64,000 nucleotides of DNA, taken from contig JACEFZ010004174.1 in assembly GCA_014155875.1 (NCBI GenBank), forward strand, positions 185,001 to 249,000. The letters are read 5' to 3'. Below the pieces are notes generated by a model that worked only from the letters and a program-made list of their open reading frames with translations, was not told the DNA's origin and did not search any database. The position numbers were made by a program, and so were the translations under genes. Positions 63,781-64,000 of this stretch are shown piece by piece; the stretch's first letter is position 1; each line of letters opens with the position of its first letter. The DNA is from Cepaea nemoralis. Its lineage: Eukaryota; Mollusca; Gastropoda; Stylommatophora; Helicidae.

Positions 63781-64000
63781 AACAGGTTGTAAATATAAGA
63801 CATTTTATATACATCAATATCATGAGCCATCTCTGCACTCTAGGCCGACTGCAATAAGTCTCCAAAACAATGCACTCATACAGGGTTTTTTCAGTCCATT
63901 TCTTATTATTGTCTACCCACTTGTAATGTCTCGCTCTTGCCCCTCGCTTTTCACCTCTAGCAACTCCTTTCATGATCATAAAATCACATCAATCTAAATC
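63781..64000. other. No gene seen
   Basis: A minus-strand frame (63755-63979) overlaps the SINE head and shows no known motif. No NR5 exon is recognised here. Confidence 0.4.

Overview
This is animal nuclear DNA, not bacterial. It has spliced genes with GT..AG introns, non-LTR retrotransposons, tRNA-headed SINE-like repeats, hAT and palindromic MITE-type elements, and an unusually large amount of minisatellite DNA. The one clearly recognisable host gene is an NR5-type nuclear receptor (FTZ-F1 / SF-1 / LRH-1 family). Together with the kinds of LINE and SINE present, this suggests an invertebrate, most likely a lophotrochozoan such as a gastropod mollusc; that taxon is an inference with modest support.

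Layout. (1) 0.5-7.4 kb, plus strand: the last three visible coding exons and 3' UTR of a gene encoding a protein tail with an NPLY motif. Its introns hold a GT-rich minisatellite, a hAT MITE, a 1.1-kb ATC tract and LINE/SINE debris. (2) 7.4-16.7 kb: no recognisable host gene, only SINEs, palindromic elements, minisatellites (24, ~84 and 92 bp) and a possible Penelope-type remnant with a hammerhead-like motif. (3) 16.9-21.7 kb: an RTE-like LINE fragment, then a decayed 3.5-kb LINE (reverse transcriptase plus RNase H, 'LINE I') split by a 722-bp solo LTR. (4) 22-40 kb: SINEs, five large minisatellites, a hAT relic, an internally deleted LINE derivative, and four small pieces that look like exons of an unrecognised minus-strand gene (about 24.9-34.2 kb). 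(5) 40.5-58.2 kb, minus strand: the 3' part of the NR5 gene, four exons covering the ligand-binding domain through AF-2. Its DNA-binding domain must lie beyond 64 kb. The 12.7-kb intron between LBD exons 2 and 3 holds a ~7-kb array of 52-bp units and a 3.95-kb LINE ('LINE III') with one uninterrupted endonuclease-RT reading frame. (6) 58.5-64 kb: inverted LINE ends, a 2.4-kb LINE with RT and RNase H ('LINE II') broken by only two frameshifts, a 46-bp minisatellite and a SINE.

The most interesting observation: both splice junctions of the large NR5 intron are the seeds of separate minisatellites. The 40-bp array repeats the end of LBD exon 2 plus its 5' splice site. The 52-bp array repeats the 3' splice site plus the first bases of exon 3, so about 120 acceptor look-alikes stand in front of the real one. 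Less certain cases of an array starting at an exon edge occur at 577 and 32.55 kb.

All calls come from reading the sequence by eye; no database search or transcript evidence was available. LINE clade names are provisional.
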